64,000 bases of DNA from DATKJS01 sp964551995 (GTDB taxonomy: Bacteria; Acidobacteriota; Aminicenantia; Aminicenantales; Saccharicenantaceae). The notes below the pieces were generated by a model. The model was not told where the DNA came from. It was given only the letters and a program-made list of their open reading frames with translations, and ran no database searches. A program made the position numbers and the translations under genes. Location: assembly GCA_964551995.1 (NCBI GenBank), contig CAZKFD010000032.1, positions 248,001 through 312,000 of the forward strand, in the 5' to 3' direction. Positions 50,231-59,755 of the stretch are shown in pieces; position 1 is the first letter of the stretch, and the number at the start of each line of letters is the position of its first letter.

Positions 50231-53200
50231 TCACCACCATGTTTCCGACCAGCGGATGAGGGCGGCGGCCCAGTCGGGTTCGGGCTGGCCGAGGAAGCTC
50301 CACATCGACCGCGCTTTGAGGATCTTCCGCAGCAGCGGGAGCGGCGGGGCATAATTCGCCCGCGGCTGGACGGCGAGGAGCGGCACGTCGTCGCGGAAGG
50401 CGTCCGCATAGTCCATGAGCGCGCCCAGGCCGGCGATAAAGCCGATGCGCGGCTCGATGAGCCCGGCCACAAGCGCCGCCTGGCCGGACGCCGGGCCCTT
50501 GCCGACGACGGCCATTTTGACGAAGGCCAGGGAGCTCGTGGACCTGACGAGGGCCGCCATGGCCCGCGAGACGTCCCAGCCCATCCCAAAGGCGGGTGCC
50601 TGGCCGAGGTACGTGGTGTAGCGCAGGTTGAGCCCGGCGAGCTCGCCCACGCCGCGCGGGTCGACCGCCAGGCACGCGATCCGGGCGGCGACGAGCCTGT
50701 CCACGTCGAACTCCTCGGCGGCTTTCGTCAGGCCGTCGTCCGTCACGAGCACGACGAAGGCCTTCGGCCGCCCGGGAACCGGCCAATAGATCGCCGGAAT
50801 GATCAGCCCCGGCTCGGAGGTGAACGCCATCCGCACCCGGCCGCTGCCTTCGCTAAGCACCCGGTTGTCGGTCGGGACCTCGGCCGGAAGCCCCCCGTTG
50901 AGGCGAACGTAGTCCATGAAGACCGCGTCGCTGTCGCCCGCCGCGCGGACGGCCCGCTTCTCTTTCCCTTCGAGCATCGACCGGGCGATGTCGCGCATGG
51001 TCAGAGGGTTCTCCGGCGGCTCGGCGAGGACGTACATCTCCGGCGAGTCCGGCGGCTCGGTCTCGAAGGCCGGCTCCTGAACGGGGGTGCCGTCGCCGAC
51101 GCCTCTCAGGTACTTGTCGAAAAAGCCGAGCGCCGTCTCGCGCATCGGCCGGCTGTAGTCGTGGCCGCCCGGGAACATGCGCAGCCACGCGTCGTCCGCC
51201 TTCCCGAAGAGGCCCCACAGGCGGCGGAGCTTCTCCTCGGTCCGGCGCATCCCGGCGGCCGGGAACTCCTTGTCCTCCTCGGCGCCGATGACGAGCACGG
51301 GCGCCGGCGCCCTCAGCCCGAAGACGTCGGCCCGGTCGCCGATCTCGAGCGACCCCGGCACGTGGTTGCAGAGACAGCCGTTGTCGGGGTTGACCTCGAG
51401 CGAGCTCGCGTAGGCGACGCTCGCCGCGCACTTGAAGCGGGGCTCGGCGGCGAAGGCCCACATCGCGGCCAGACCGCCGCCCGAGGCCCCGGTCAGCCCG
51501 ACCCGGGTCATGTCGGCCTCGGGGCGGGTCTCGAGGTAGTCGAGGGCCCGGATGAGGTCCCAGACATAGACGCTCGTCGCCGTCGTCGAGCCCAGGATGA
51601 GCCGCAGGTCGTCGTGCGTCCCCGCCCAACGCCGCTCGACGCGCCGGTCGCCCTCGAAGCTCCAGCCAGGCGAATCGACGACTATCGCCAGGTAGCCGTG
51701 CAGAGCCTGTCCGATCAGGCGCGCCTGGACCGTCGGCTCCTGCTTCTTCCACTCCCAGTGGCCGTGGGGGTTGACGATGACCGGGAGCTTCTGCCCGCCC
51801 GCGGCCGCGTCAGGGACGTAAAGGTGGGCGGTCACGGGGAAGTTCGGCCGGCTCTCGAAGACGATCTTCTCGATGCGGTATCCGTTCCGCTTCAGGACGC
51901 CCGTGACTCGGGCGTTGAGCGGCGTGCGCGGCGGCAGGGGGTCGAGCCCCAGGCAGCGGAAAAGCTCGCGGCGCCCGCTCTCGCGCCTCGCCTCGAACTC
52001 CGCGAGCGAGTCCGGCTCGGGCCGGTCGGCGGCCGCCTTGACCTTCTTTTCGTAGAACGCGTTGACCATCTCGCTCCCCTTGATATTCAGGGAGGAGAGG
52101 AGGTTGTCATCCTCGATTTTCCCCGCGATCGGCTTCACGGCGCTGGGGCCCTGCTTGCGGGCGATGACCTCGCCGAGCGTCAGGAAGGCGATGCCGCGCG
52201 CCGTCATGAAATCCGTGACGATCGTGGCGTTGACCGGCCTGCCCTCCGTCCCGGGGTCGACGACGACGACGGGTTTCCCCGGGTCGCCCAGCCGGAGGAG
52301 CGCGGCCAGCTCCGCCGCGCACCCCGGGACGTCGAGGCGCTCGATGAGCCGCGCGTTGACGAGCACGATCCGTCCCTCGCCGAGCGTCAGGACGGCCAGG
52401 CCGCCGTTTCCGGCGACCTCCCATTCGGGGGCCGGGCGGAAGCGCAGGCGGAGGATGTCCGGGTCCTCGATCCGGAAAAGGCCCATGGCCCCCGCCGGGT
52501 CGAAGACGCCGTCGTTGGCGGCCTCGACGAGCAGGGGCCGCGGCAGCCAGTCGAGCGCGTAGCGCGCCCGGCCGTAATCCTGGGCCAAGACGAGGAGCGT
52601 CAGGCCTCGACGCACGGGATCGAGGAGCTTGCGCTGGACGGCGACGCCGAACATCCCGTGGAAGTCCGCGGCCCGCGACGAGATGAGGAGAAGGCCGCAG
52701 TCGTCGGGCGTCAGAACGGCCGGGTCGAGATACGTGAGCGCCTCCTCGCTCGAGTAGACGAGCGGCGTCGGTCCCGGGAGCGAGGGGACGACGAGGTAAG
52801 GCGCGTCGGCGTCCCAGCCCGGAATGCGGCGGACGCGGCCGCCGCTTTCGACCTCGGCGGCGACGGCGTGTCCCCAGGGGTCGCGCTTGAATTCATATTC
52901 GAAGGCGTCGCCGGACCGCGTCATCGGGAACTTGTGGAAGAAGGCGCTCGACGGGAGCGGCTTGACCAGGGCCCAGGCGCGGCTGATTCCTTCGGCCGGG
53001 ATCGACATCCTGACCGTTTCCGCAGCCGGCTCGAGCGTGATCGCGGGCGGGGCCGGCTCAGCGCCGGGCGCCGGCCGCGGGACGGGGTCGGCGACCGGGG
53101 CCGCGATCTTCGCCAGCCGGTCGGCCTCGGCCCGGACCAGGGCCAGCTCCTGCGACCAGTGATAGGCGTTCGTGTGCATGCGGAGGCACTCGGTGAATGG

Positions 53201-55234
53201 CTTGTAGAACGTGCAGGCGGCGAGCCCGGCCCATTCGTTTGCGGCTTCGGTCATGTGGGCCGCCGCTTTCCCGATCGCTCCGGCGACGCCCGCTTCGGCC
53301 TCGCCGGCCCGGAGCGCCGACATGAACCGCTCCGCGTAGTAGCGCCCGAGGTGCGCCGCCTGGCCGCAGAAGACCTCGAGTTCGTGAAGGCGCTTGCGCT
53401 CGCGGGCGGGCGCCGCGGTCAGAGGGATCGAGGCGGCCCGGGCGGCCTCGTCCGCGTCGGCCTCGAGCCGAGCCGCCGCCTCATCGGGCCTGACGCGCCC
53501 GTCGAGGCCCCCCGCGGCGTTCCCGAGGGCGGCCTCGCGGATCGAGCTGAAGACGTGCGAGTCGAAGGCGCCTGAAGCGAGGTAAGCCTCCGTGTCGCCG
53601 CCCCACTCGAGCTCGACGGCGTGATCGCGGTGGTCCGGACCGAGAGAGAAGGCCGCGAACGACGTCGAAACGATGCGGCTCGCCGCCTTCCAGCCCTCGA
53701 CGAGCGGCGCGGCCGCCGCGCCGAGCTGGTCGGCGATCATGGCGTCGAAAGCCTTGTCGGGCGTCTCCGGGTCGTAGCCCAGCCGCCCCCAGAGCGCGAG
53801 GAACATCCAGTCGCGCTGGTGCGTCCATTCGCAGCAGGCGTCCTTCGGGTCGGCGAGGTAATAGCGCGGCGACTTGGGATAGTAGGTCTCGAGCGGCTCG
53901 ACGACGAAGCCCGTGGCCGTGCCGAGGGGCATGGACCGCACGGCCCTGCGGACGAAGTCCGGGTTGTAGTACGGGAAAATGCGGTGGGTGCCGTTGGCCC
54001 GCACCTGCCAGACGATCTTGTAGGGCTCCGACGGCCAGGCCGCGCCGCCGGCTGCGGGGTTCCCCGGCCAGAGGCGGAGCGCGCCGGGAGCGCCCGCTGC
54101 TCCGGGAGCGGCGGGGTCTGCGGAATCGCTCAGGTAGTCCTCGAACGAGTAGCTGTACCAGCCGGCCATGCGCCCGCCCATGATCATGTAGGGTGCGCCC
54201 CATTGCTCGCCGTTGAACTTGATCTCGACGGTGAAGTCGCGGCAGTCCCTGGCCAGGGGCACGACGCGGGACTTGCGGGCCAGCCAGCTCCGGGTGATGA
54301 GGGGGATGTCGCGTCCCGAGGCCCGGACGGCCTCGATGTACGAGTTGAAGAAGGACTCGCCGTGCCCGCTCTCGCCGATGCGGAAGCCGATGGCGTCGAG
54401 CCCAGGCGCCTGGCGGATCATCTTCTCCACGACCTCGCGCGTATAGGCGTAGAGGTCGGTCTCGTTCTCGGGGTAGGGGGCTGGGGAGTGGGGCGTGTGG
54501 AAGCGCGCCTCGTAGGCCATAAGGCTCACGCGGATGCCGCGGGCGTGGGCCATGCGGATGACCTTGTTGAGCTGGCGGAGGTCGACGGCCTTGATGTCCG
54601 GCGCGACGCCCACCTTCGGGAAGAGGTCGCTCTGGATGAAGTAGGCGTAGAGGTTGGGCGCGTCGGTGACGCTGATGTCCCACATGCCGTGCATGTCCAG
54701 CCAGTTCAGCCGGGCCTCGGCCATCTCGTCGAAGAGGGACCGCCAGAAGCCGTCGTTCGCGAACCACCAGCGGGCCGGGTCGACGAGGGCGCCCGGGTCG
54801 TAGTCGGTGTTGTTCGCGGCGTAGTTCCAGGGGAGCGTGAGGAAGAGATTCCAGCCGCGGTCGCGGAGGAACGGCCGCCCGGTGACCGGGCCGCTGGAGA
54901 GGGCCTGCGCGCCGGAGCGGCGGACACGCTCGGCGAGCTCGAGCGCGCCGTACAGCGCGCCGTTTTCATCCGGGGCCTGGATGAGGGCCGCGTCCTTCGG
55001 GAACGTGATCGAGTAGCCCTCGGGCGAAAGGCCGGGCGCGGCGGGGACGACGCGGATCTCGACCGGGACCCGGAGGCCGCGCGCCGCCAGGGCCCGAGCG
55101 AGGACGTCGCGGCCGAAAGCGACGGGATTGTCGGCCTCGCCGGGCGCGGCGCGGGCGCCTGCCGCGGCCGCAAAGAACAGGACGGCGAGCCCTATGACCG
55201 TTATCAAAACCGGAGTTCGGACGGTTCGAGACAT
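50231..55234 (-). CDS. Giant secreted glycosidase-like/esterase fusion (about 1,667 residues)
   Basis: One uninterrupted frame. Signal peptide about 1-29; a small alpha/beta domain (about 35-120) of the type found before GH20/GH67 barrels; a TIM-barrel-like part (about 130-520; NWLDMHGMWDISVTD, FRIGESGHGE, MAGWYSYSF) with several candidate catalytic Glu/Asp; a helical region (about 600-720); a beta-rich region; an acetylxylan-esterase-like alpha/beta hydrolase (about 1060-1400) with Ser1250 (GASGGG), acid about 1320 (GAEEDKE) and His1357 (GGHDYS); and a second hydrolase-like half to the end. It likely removes uronic or other sugars and acyl groups from one glycan. Family assignment of the barrel (GH67/GH115-like) is uncertain. 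Start 7 bp after the HEAT gene. Confidence 0.8.
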   Translation of the reverse strand: MSRTVRTPVLITVIGLAVLFFAAAAGARAAPGEADNPVAFGRDVLARALAARGLRVPVEIRVVPAAPGLSPEGYSITFPKDAALIQAPDENGALYGALELAERVRRSGAQALSSGPVTGRPFLRDRGWNLFLTLPWNYAANNTDYDPGALVDPARWWFANDGFWRSLFDEMAEARLNWLDMHGMWDISVTDAPNLYAYFIQSDLFPKVGVAPDIKAVDLRQLNKVIRMAHARGIRVSLMAYEARFHTPHSPAPYPENETDLYAYTREVVEKMIRQAPGLDAIGFRIGESGHGESFFNSYIEAVRASGRDIPLITRSWLARKSRVVPLARDCRDFTVEIKFNGEQWGAPYMIMGGRMAGWYSYSFEDYLSDSADPAAPGAAGAPGALRLWPGNPAAGGAAWPSEPYKIVWQVRANGTHRIFPYYNPDFVRRAVRSMPLGTATGFVVEPLETYYPKSPRYYLADPKDACCEWTHQRDWMFLALWGRLGYDPETPDKAFDAMIADQLGAAAAPLVEGWKAASRIVSTSFAAFSLGPDHRDHAVELEWGGDTEAYLASGAFDSHVFSSIREAALGNAAGGLDGRVRPDEAAARLEADADEAARAASIPLTAAPARERKRLHELEVFCGQAAHLGRYYAERFMSALRAGEAEAGVAGAIGKAAAHMTEAANEWAGLAACTFYKPFTECLRMHTNAYHWSQELALVRAEADRLAKIAAPVADPVPRPAPGAEPAPPAITLEPAAETVRMSIPAEGISRAWALVKPLPSSAFFHKFPMTRSGDAFEYEFKRDPWGHAVAAEVESGGRVRRIPGWDADAPYLVVPSLPGPTPLVYSSEEALTYLDPAVLTPDDCGLLLISSRAADFHGMFGVAVQRKLLDPVRRGLTLLVLAQDYGRARYALDWLPRPLLVEAANDGVFDPAGAMGLFRIEDPDILRLRFRPAPEWEVAGNGGLAVLTLGEGRIVLVNARLIERLDVPGCAAELAALLRLGDPGKPVVVVDPGTEGRPVNATIVTDFMTARGIAFLTLGEVIARKQGPSAVKPIAGKIEDDNLLSSLNIKGSEMVNAFYEKKVKAAADRPEPDSLAEFEARRESGRRELFRCLGLDPLPPRTPLNARVTGVLKRNGYRIEKIVFESRPNFPVTAHLYVPDAAAGGQKLPVIVNPHGHWEWKKQEPTVQARLIGQALHGYLAIVVDSPGWSFEGDRRVERRWAGTHDDLRLILGSTTATSVYVWDLIRALDYLETRPEADMTRVGLTGASGGGLAAMWAFAAEPRFKCAASVAYASSLEVNPDNGCLCNHVPGSLEIGDRADVFGLRAPAPVLVIGAEEDKEFPAAGMRRTEEKLRRLWGLFGKADDAWLRMFPGGHDYSRPMRETALGFFDKYLRGVGDGTPVQEPAFETEPPDSPEMYVLAEPPENPLTMRDIARSMLEGKEKRAVRAAGDSDAVFMDYVRLNGGLPAEVPTDNRVLSEGSGRVRMAFTSEPGLIIPAIYWPVPGRPKAFVVLVTDDGLTKAAEEFDVDRLVAARIACLAVDPRGVGELAGLNLRYTTYLGQAPAFGMGWDVSRAMAALVRSTSSLAFVKMAVVGKGPASGQAALVAGLIEPRIGFIAGLGALMDYADAFRDDVPLLAVQPRANYAPPLPLLRKILKARSMWSFLGQPEPDWAAALIRWSETWW

Positions 55235-55241
55235 CGGAGAG

Positions 55242-58200
55242 TTACTTTCTTGCCGGCCGGCGTTCCTGCAGAAACACATAGACGCCCTTCTTGTTCGAGA
55301 CGACGATATCCGGCAGGCCGTCGCCGTTGATGTCGACGATCTGGAAATGGAGGCCGACACCGCTGTCGAAGTCGATGTCGTGCCGGATCCAGGTCGGCTT
55401 GCCGTTCTCGCGCTTCATCTCGAACCAGCAGAGGACGGCGGGATCGTCGATTCCGTCGTCGCCCTCCCGGTGGGCCCAGAAGCGTTTGCCGGTGACGAGG
55501 TCGGGCAAACCGTCGCCGTTGATGTCGGCCATGCTCAGGGCGTGGAGCTGGGAGATGCTGTGGTCGATCTCGTGGGGGACCCAGCCTTCGGCCGTCTGCT
55601 CGTACCACCAGAGCCCGTAATGATGGGCGGCGCTGCTCACGACATCGGCCCGGCCGTCGCCGTTCACGTCGAAGACGAGCATCTGGGCCGAGGCCTCGTA
55701 GCCGAGCTTGGCCCGGTGGAATTTCCAGGGGACCTGCTTCGGGTCGGCGGGCCCTTCCCACCACCCTTCGGGGCACACGATGTCATTCCGGCCGTCGCCG
55801 TTGATGTCGCCGACGCCCAGGCCGTGCACGGGCCGGGGGTCCCCGGGGGCGGCGATGACGCGGATCGGCCAGGGCTTCTTCGGGTCGGGACCCGGCGCGG
55901 CGAGGGCCATGCCCTGCTCCGAGACGAAGACGAGCTCCCTCCGCCCGTCCTTGAAGACGTCGACCCAGGCGGGGCTTTCGTTCCCAGTCTTCTCGACGGC
56001 CAGGTATTCCTTCCAGGGGCCGCCGGCGCGCCCGGGGTTGCGCAGCCAGCGGGTGGCCGTGCCGGGGAAGCCCACGACGATGAGGTCCGGCCAGCCGTCA
56101 TGGTCGATGTCCTCGGCGAAGCACAGGAATTCGTTGCTGTAGCCTTCGGGCTTGTATTCCTTCGGCGCGGCCAGCATCGGCTGAGGCTTCCAGTCCGGCC
56201 CGAGATAGAGCATGGTCCCCGTGGCGATGTCGAGATGGCCGTCCCGGTTGAAGTCCGCGACGGCGACGCCCTCGCTCCGGAACGCTCCGTCCACTTTGAT
56301 GCGCCGGAACGTCACCGGGCAAGGGCTCCCCGCGTTCGGGTCGAGTTCCCGCAGGGCGTCGAGCGCCGCCTCGCGCTCCTCGGCCGCGGGGGCGGCGGCC
56401 AGGACCTTTTCGAAGGCCATCCGGGCGTGCTCGCGCCGCGACGGCGGGAGGGCCCGAGCGATATCCATGGCGGCGTGAGCGGCCTCGTCGCCGGTGGCCG
56501 GGTCGTCGAGCATCGAAAGGGCAAGGCGGAGCGCACCGATATCGGGGAGTTTGGCCAAACCGGAGAGGACGGCCCACTTCTCCTCGGCCCTGGCCAGAGG
56601 CAGGACTTCTTCCAACGCCCGGACGCGCTCCGCGGAGGTCATCGGGATGTTTTCGATGTCGGAGACGAGGCGCACGTATCCGCGGACGGCCGGGACGCGC
56701 CGGGCCGGGTCGGAGGCCCGCCGGGCGAAGCTCAGAAGGTCCGGGAGAAGTCCGGGGTCGCGCGTCTCGCACAGGGCCCGGGCCGCGGCGTCGCGCAGGC
56801 CGGCGTCCGGGTCGCCGAGGGCGCGGCGCAGCTCGGCGCGGAGGCGCTCGTTACGGAGTGCGCTTCCGGCCTGGAGCAAGGCGCCGCGGGCCTCCGGGCC
56901 GGCGCCGGCTAAGCCGTCGACGATCGCAGCGGCCGCCTTCGAGGCATCGTCGCCGTTGAGCTTGGCGCAGGCGGCGCCCAATGCTTCGCGCGCCTCGCCT
57001 CGGGCGGCCTCGTCCTTTGCGCCCGAGACAAGCCCCGCGAGAGCCGGGACATCTTTCGCGCCCGCGAGCTGGGCCAGGGCCGCGAACAAGACGCCTCGCA
57101 CCGGGTCCGGGTTCTCGCGGGCGGCGGCGATCAGGCTCGCCGCGGCGTCCTTGTCGCCGCGCCCGGCCAGGGCCCGCGCCGCCTCCATGCGCGCGGAAGG
57201 CCCGCCGGCCGAGAGCTCCTCGACCAAGGCCCGCGTCACGTCGCCCCGCTTCAGGACGAGAAGCGCCTGCCGGCCCGCCCGCATCTCCGCCTCATCGGAC
57301 GAGCCCGCCGCGCGGATGAGCGGCGCGACCGCGGCGCTGTCGCTGAGTTCCCCCAGCCCCGAAATGGCCGCGAGGCGCACGGCCGGGTCCGAGTCCTTGA
57401 CCCAGGCCGCGAGCGATGGGGCCGCGGCCGGGTCGCCGCGCTGCCGGAGGGCCTCGACAAGCGCCGCTTTCACGGGCGGCCCCGCCGCGGCGGCCGACTC
57501 GCACAGGAGCCGCGTCATTCCCGGTATATTCAGCATCCGGGACGTTTCGAGCGCGGCCATAAGGTCCGGCCCGTCGCCGGCCCGGAACGCAGCCTTCAGG
57601 AGCTCGGTCGTGCGGGCGGGCGACGCGGCCAGGATCAGGCCGCGATAGGCTGCGGCCCGGACATGGCCCGGCATCGTGATCGCGTGGAGCTTTTCGAAGA
57701 CGCTTGTCGCGTCGGCGGCGCGGCCTTCGGCGAGATCGAGGTTCGCCGCCGCGAGGAGGCCGTCCAGGAGCGCCGAGCGCCGGCCGTCCTCGCCGTGGGA
57801 ATTAAGGGCCGTGAGCATGGCCCGGGTCGCCGCCGGGCCTCCGATCCGGCCCAGCGCCTCCGCAGCCGCACGGGCGACGTTCGGGTCGAGGTCGGCGAGA
57901 AGGCCGCCGAGCGCGGGGACCGCCCGCGCCTCCCGGCGCCGGCCGAGGGACTGGACGATACCCGCTTTGAAAAGCCCCGTTGTCCGGTCCAGGGCCTGGA
58001 CCAGGGCCAGCCCTGCTTCCGGCGCGAGCATGGATTCGAGCGCGTAGCGGGCCGAATGGGAGAGGTCCGGGTCCGCCAGAAGGCCGGCCAGGACGGGCAC
58101 CGAGCGGGCCGTGCCGACGCGCTTGAGCTCGGCGCAGGCGGCGTCTTTCTCCTGGAGAGAAGCCGAGGACTTCAGGATCTCGATGAGCTGCTGTTCGCTC

Positions 58201-58292
58201 CGGGGCCGGTCAGCGGCAGCCGCCCGGGCGGCCAGGAACGCGACGAGGCCCGCGGCGGCGATCAGCAGAACCGGCGCTTTTGTTTTCTTCAT
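55242..58292 (-). CDS. Exported HEAT-repeat plus FG-GAP (VCBS) propeller protein
   Basis: 1,016 residues. Signal peptide about 1-27; about 15 HEAT-type helical repeats (about 35-620; APSLAAWVKDSDPAVRLAAI and similar); then an integrin-like propeller with six Ca-binding loops DxNxDGxxD (DFNRDGHLD, DIDHDGWPD, DINGDGRND, DVNGDGRAD and two DINGDGLPD). A surface-exposed adhesion or glycan-contact role is likely; no enzyme motif. ATG 58292 follows GGGGAGAGAC. It lies 13 bp after the oxidoreductase gene and 7 bp before the fusion gene. Confidence 0.88.
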   Translation of the reverse strand: MKKTKAPVLLIAAAGLVAFLAARAAAADRPRSEQQLIEILKSSASLQEKDAACAELKRVGTARSVPVLAGLLADPDLSHSARYALESMLAPEAGLALVQALDRTTGLFKAGIVQSLGRRREARAVPALGGLLADLDPNVARAAAEALGRIGGPAATRAMLTALNSHGEDGRRSALLDGLLAAANLDLAEGRAADATSVFEKLHAITMPGHVRAAAYRGLILAASPARTTELLKAAFRAGDGPDLMAALETSRMLNIPGMTRLLCESAAAAGPPVKAALVEALRQRGDPAAAPSLAAWVKDSDPAVRLAAISGLGELSDSAAVAPLIRAAGSSDEAEMRAGRQALLVLKRGDVTRALVEELSAGGPSARMEAARALAGRGDKDAAASLIAAARENPDPVRGVLFAALAQLAGAKDVPALAGLVSGAKDEAARGEAREALGAACAKLNGDDASKAAAAIVDGLAGAGPEARGALLQAGSALRNERLRAELRRALGDPDAGLRDAAARALCETRDPGLLPDLLSFARRASDPARRVPAVRGYVRLVSDIENIPMTSAERVRALEEVLPLARAEEKWAVLSGLAKLPDIGALRLALSMLDDPATGDEAAHAAMDIARALPPSRREHARMAFEKVLAAAPAAEEREAALDALRELDPNAGSPCPVTFRRIKVDGAFRSEGVAVADFNRDGHLDIATGTMLYLGPDWKPQPMLAAPKEYKPEGYSNEFLCFAEDIDHDGWPDLIVVGFPGTATRWLRNPGRAGGPWKEYLAVEKTGNESPAWVDVFKDGRRELVFVSEQGMALAAPGPDPKKPWPIRVIAAPGDPRPVHGLGVGDINGDGRNDIVCPEGWWEGPADPKQVPWKFHRAKLGYEASAQMLVFDVNGDGRADVVSSAAHHYGLWWYEQTAEGWVPHEIDHSISQLHALSMADINGDGLPDLVTGKRFWAHREGDDGIDDPAVLCWFEMKRENGKPTWIRHDIDFDSGVGLHFQIVDINGDGLPDIVVSNKKGVYVFLQERRPARK

Positions 58293-58305
58293 CTCGTCTC
58301 TCCCC

Positions 58306-59619
58306 TCAGACTCCCCACGGCGGCCGGGAGGCGATCGACAGCAGGCGGTTGGCTTCGTCGTCGCCGGGGAACTCTTCCTTCACCGGGTCCCATTTGAGCG
58401 GCCGGCCGAGCTGTTTTTCGACGCCGCCGAGAAGCAGCGCGCTCGCGGCCCGGTGGGCGATCGCGGCGTCGCAGATCGGCCGCTTCCGCGTCCGGACGCA
58501 TTCGAGGAAGTTGCCCGAATGGCTGTCGCTCCGGTAGACGTGAACCTCGTCCGGCCGGAGCGGCTCGCGGACGATCCAGGCGGGCGTCGAGACGAGCGCG
58601 TCCCGGTCGACGGCAATCCGTCCCGCCGTCCCGACGAAGACGGCGCCGCCGTCGCCTCCGATCGGCTCCTCCGGATAGCCCCTGCCGTAGACGACGACCC
58701 CGGTCGCGTATTTGTAGTTCGTGCAGCCGTCGGCCGTGAAGAGCTCGACCGGCCCGGTCGCGTCCGACCCTGTGGCCCACTGGATGAAATCGTAATGGTG
58801 CTGGCCCCAGTTGAGCTCGCCGATGTCGAAGCGGTGGGGGCCGGTGTTGCCGTCGTAGGGAATCTCGGGCGCCGGTCCCAGATAAAGGTCCCAATCCAGG
58901 TCGTCGGGGACGGGCAGTCCGGGGCCGAAGCGCTTCGGCCAGAAGATCGCCCCGCCGTCGCGGTAGGCGTAGACCTCGGTGAGCGTCCCGATGCGGCCGC
59001 TGCGGACGTACTCGCAGGCCCGGCGGAAGTAGCCGTTGTACTCGCTGCGCTGCTGCGTGCCCGCCTGGTACACGCGCCCGTAACGCCGGACGGCGGCCAG
59101 GACGGCTTGGCTCTCCCGCACCGTGACCGCCGTCGGCTTTTCGCAGTAGATGTCCTTTCCCGCCCCCGCCGCCATGACGGCCATCGTGGCGTGCCAGTGC
59201 GCGGGCGTGGCGATGAGGAGGGCGTCGATGTCGCGCCGGTCCAGGATGTTCCGGAAATCGACGTACGCTTCGCAGGAGCGGTAATTGCCGTTCCCGTAGA
59301 CCTCGCCGTAATGCTGGTTGACGCGGAACTGGGCGCGCTCGCGGCGGTCGCGCCAGACGTCGCAGACCGCCAGCACCTGGACGTCCGCGCGGGCCGCGTA
59401 GCCGCCCGTAAGATACGTCCAGGCGCCGCCGAGCAGATGCCCGCCGCCCTGGGTGCCGACGCCGATGAAGCCCATCGTGACGCGGTCGCTCGGGGCGAGC
59501 ACCCCATTCCGGCCCAGGGCCGAGGCGGGGATGATCGCCGGGGCGGCGATCGCGGCCCCGACGACGCCGGCGCTCCGGCGCAGGAATTGCCGCCGGGTCA
59601 AGGTCTTTCGCTTGTCCAT
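58306..59619 (-). CDS. Tat-exported Gfo/Idh/MocA family oxidoreductase
   Basis: 437 residues. Twin-arginine signal TRRQFLRR (about 8-15) then a hydrophobic stretch ending ASALG. Rossmann motif GFIGVGTQGGG (about 50-60), EKP of the family (IYCEKPTAV), and a C-terminal alpha/beta domain. Such secreted, NAD-bound members act on sugars; some (GH109-like) hydrolyse glycosides by an oxidation-reduction route. Substrate unknown. ATG 59619 follows GGGAGATCCC. First gene of the six-gene operon, divergent from the GH4 gene. Confidence 0.9.
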   Translation of the reverse strand: MDKRKTLTRRQFLRRSAGVVGAAIAAPAIIPASALGRNGVLAPSDRVTMGFIGVGTQGGGHLLGGAWTYLTGGYAARADVQVLAVCDVWRDRRERAQFRVNQHYGEVYGNGNYRSCEAYVDFRNILDRRDIDALLIATPAHWHATMAVMAAGAGKDIYCEKPTAVTVRESQAVLAAVRRYGRVYQAGTQQRSEYNGYFRRACEYVRSGRIGTLTEVYAYRDGGAIFWPKRFGPGLPVPDDLDWDLYLGPAPEIPYDGNTGPHRFDIGELNWGQHHYDFIQWATGSDATGPVELFTADGCTNYKYATGVVVYGRGYPEEPIGGDGGAVFVGTAGRIAVDRDALVSTPAWIVREPLRPDEVHVYRSDSHSGNFLECVRTRKRPICDAAIAHRAASALLLGGVEKQLGRPLKWDPVKEEFPGDDEANRLLSIASRPPWGV

Positions 59620-59640
59620 GGGATCTCCCTCGTTCGGCTC

Positions 59641-59646
59641 ATTATA
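59641..59646 (-). promoter_or_regulatory. -10 element of the six-gene glycan operon
   Basis: Perfect TATAAT on the minus strand (59646-59641). The best -35 (TGGCAT at 59670-59665, 18 bp) is poor, so activation by a regulator is plausible. Predicted start near 59634. Confidence 0.6.
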
Positions 59647-59679
59647 AGACGGAAACCCGCCGCAATGCCATCCGGGGCT

Positions 59680-59709
59680 TTGACTTCGGCCGCCGGCCGG
59701 GGCTATGAT
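59680..59709 (+). promoter_or_regulatory. Promoter of the GH4 gene
   Basis: TTGACT (59680-59685), 18-bp spacer, TATGAT (59704-59709). Predicted start near 59716, 40 nt before the ATG. Divergent from the operon -10 at 59641-59646. Confidence 0.75.
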
Positions 59710-59755
59710 TTCGTCGCGGCAGGGAGACCGCAGCGGAAACGAGGAGGGAAACCCC

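Noticed and set aside
51161..53575. 804-codon plus-strand open frame opposite the fusion gene
   Set aside because: Arises from GC-rich codon bias; Arg/Gly/Asp-rich with no family resemblance.
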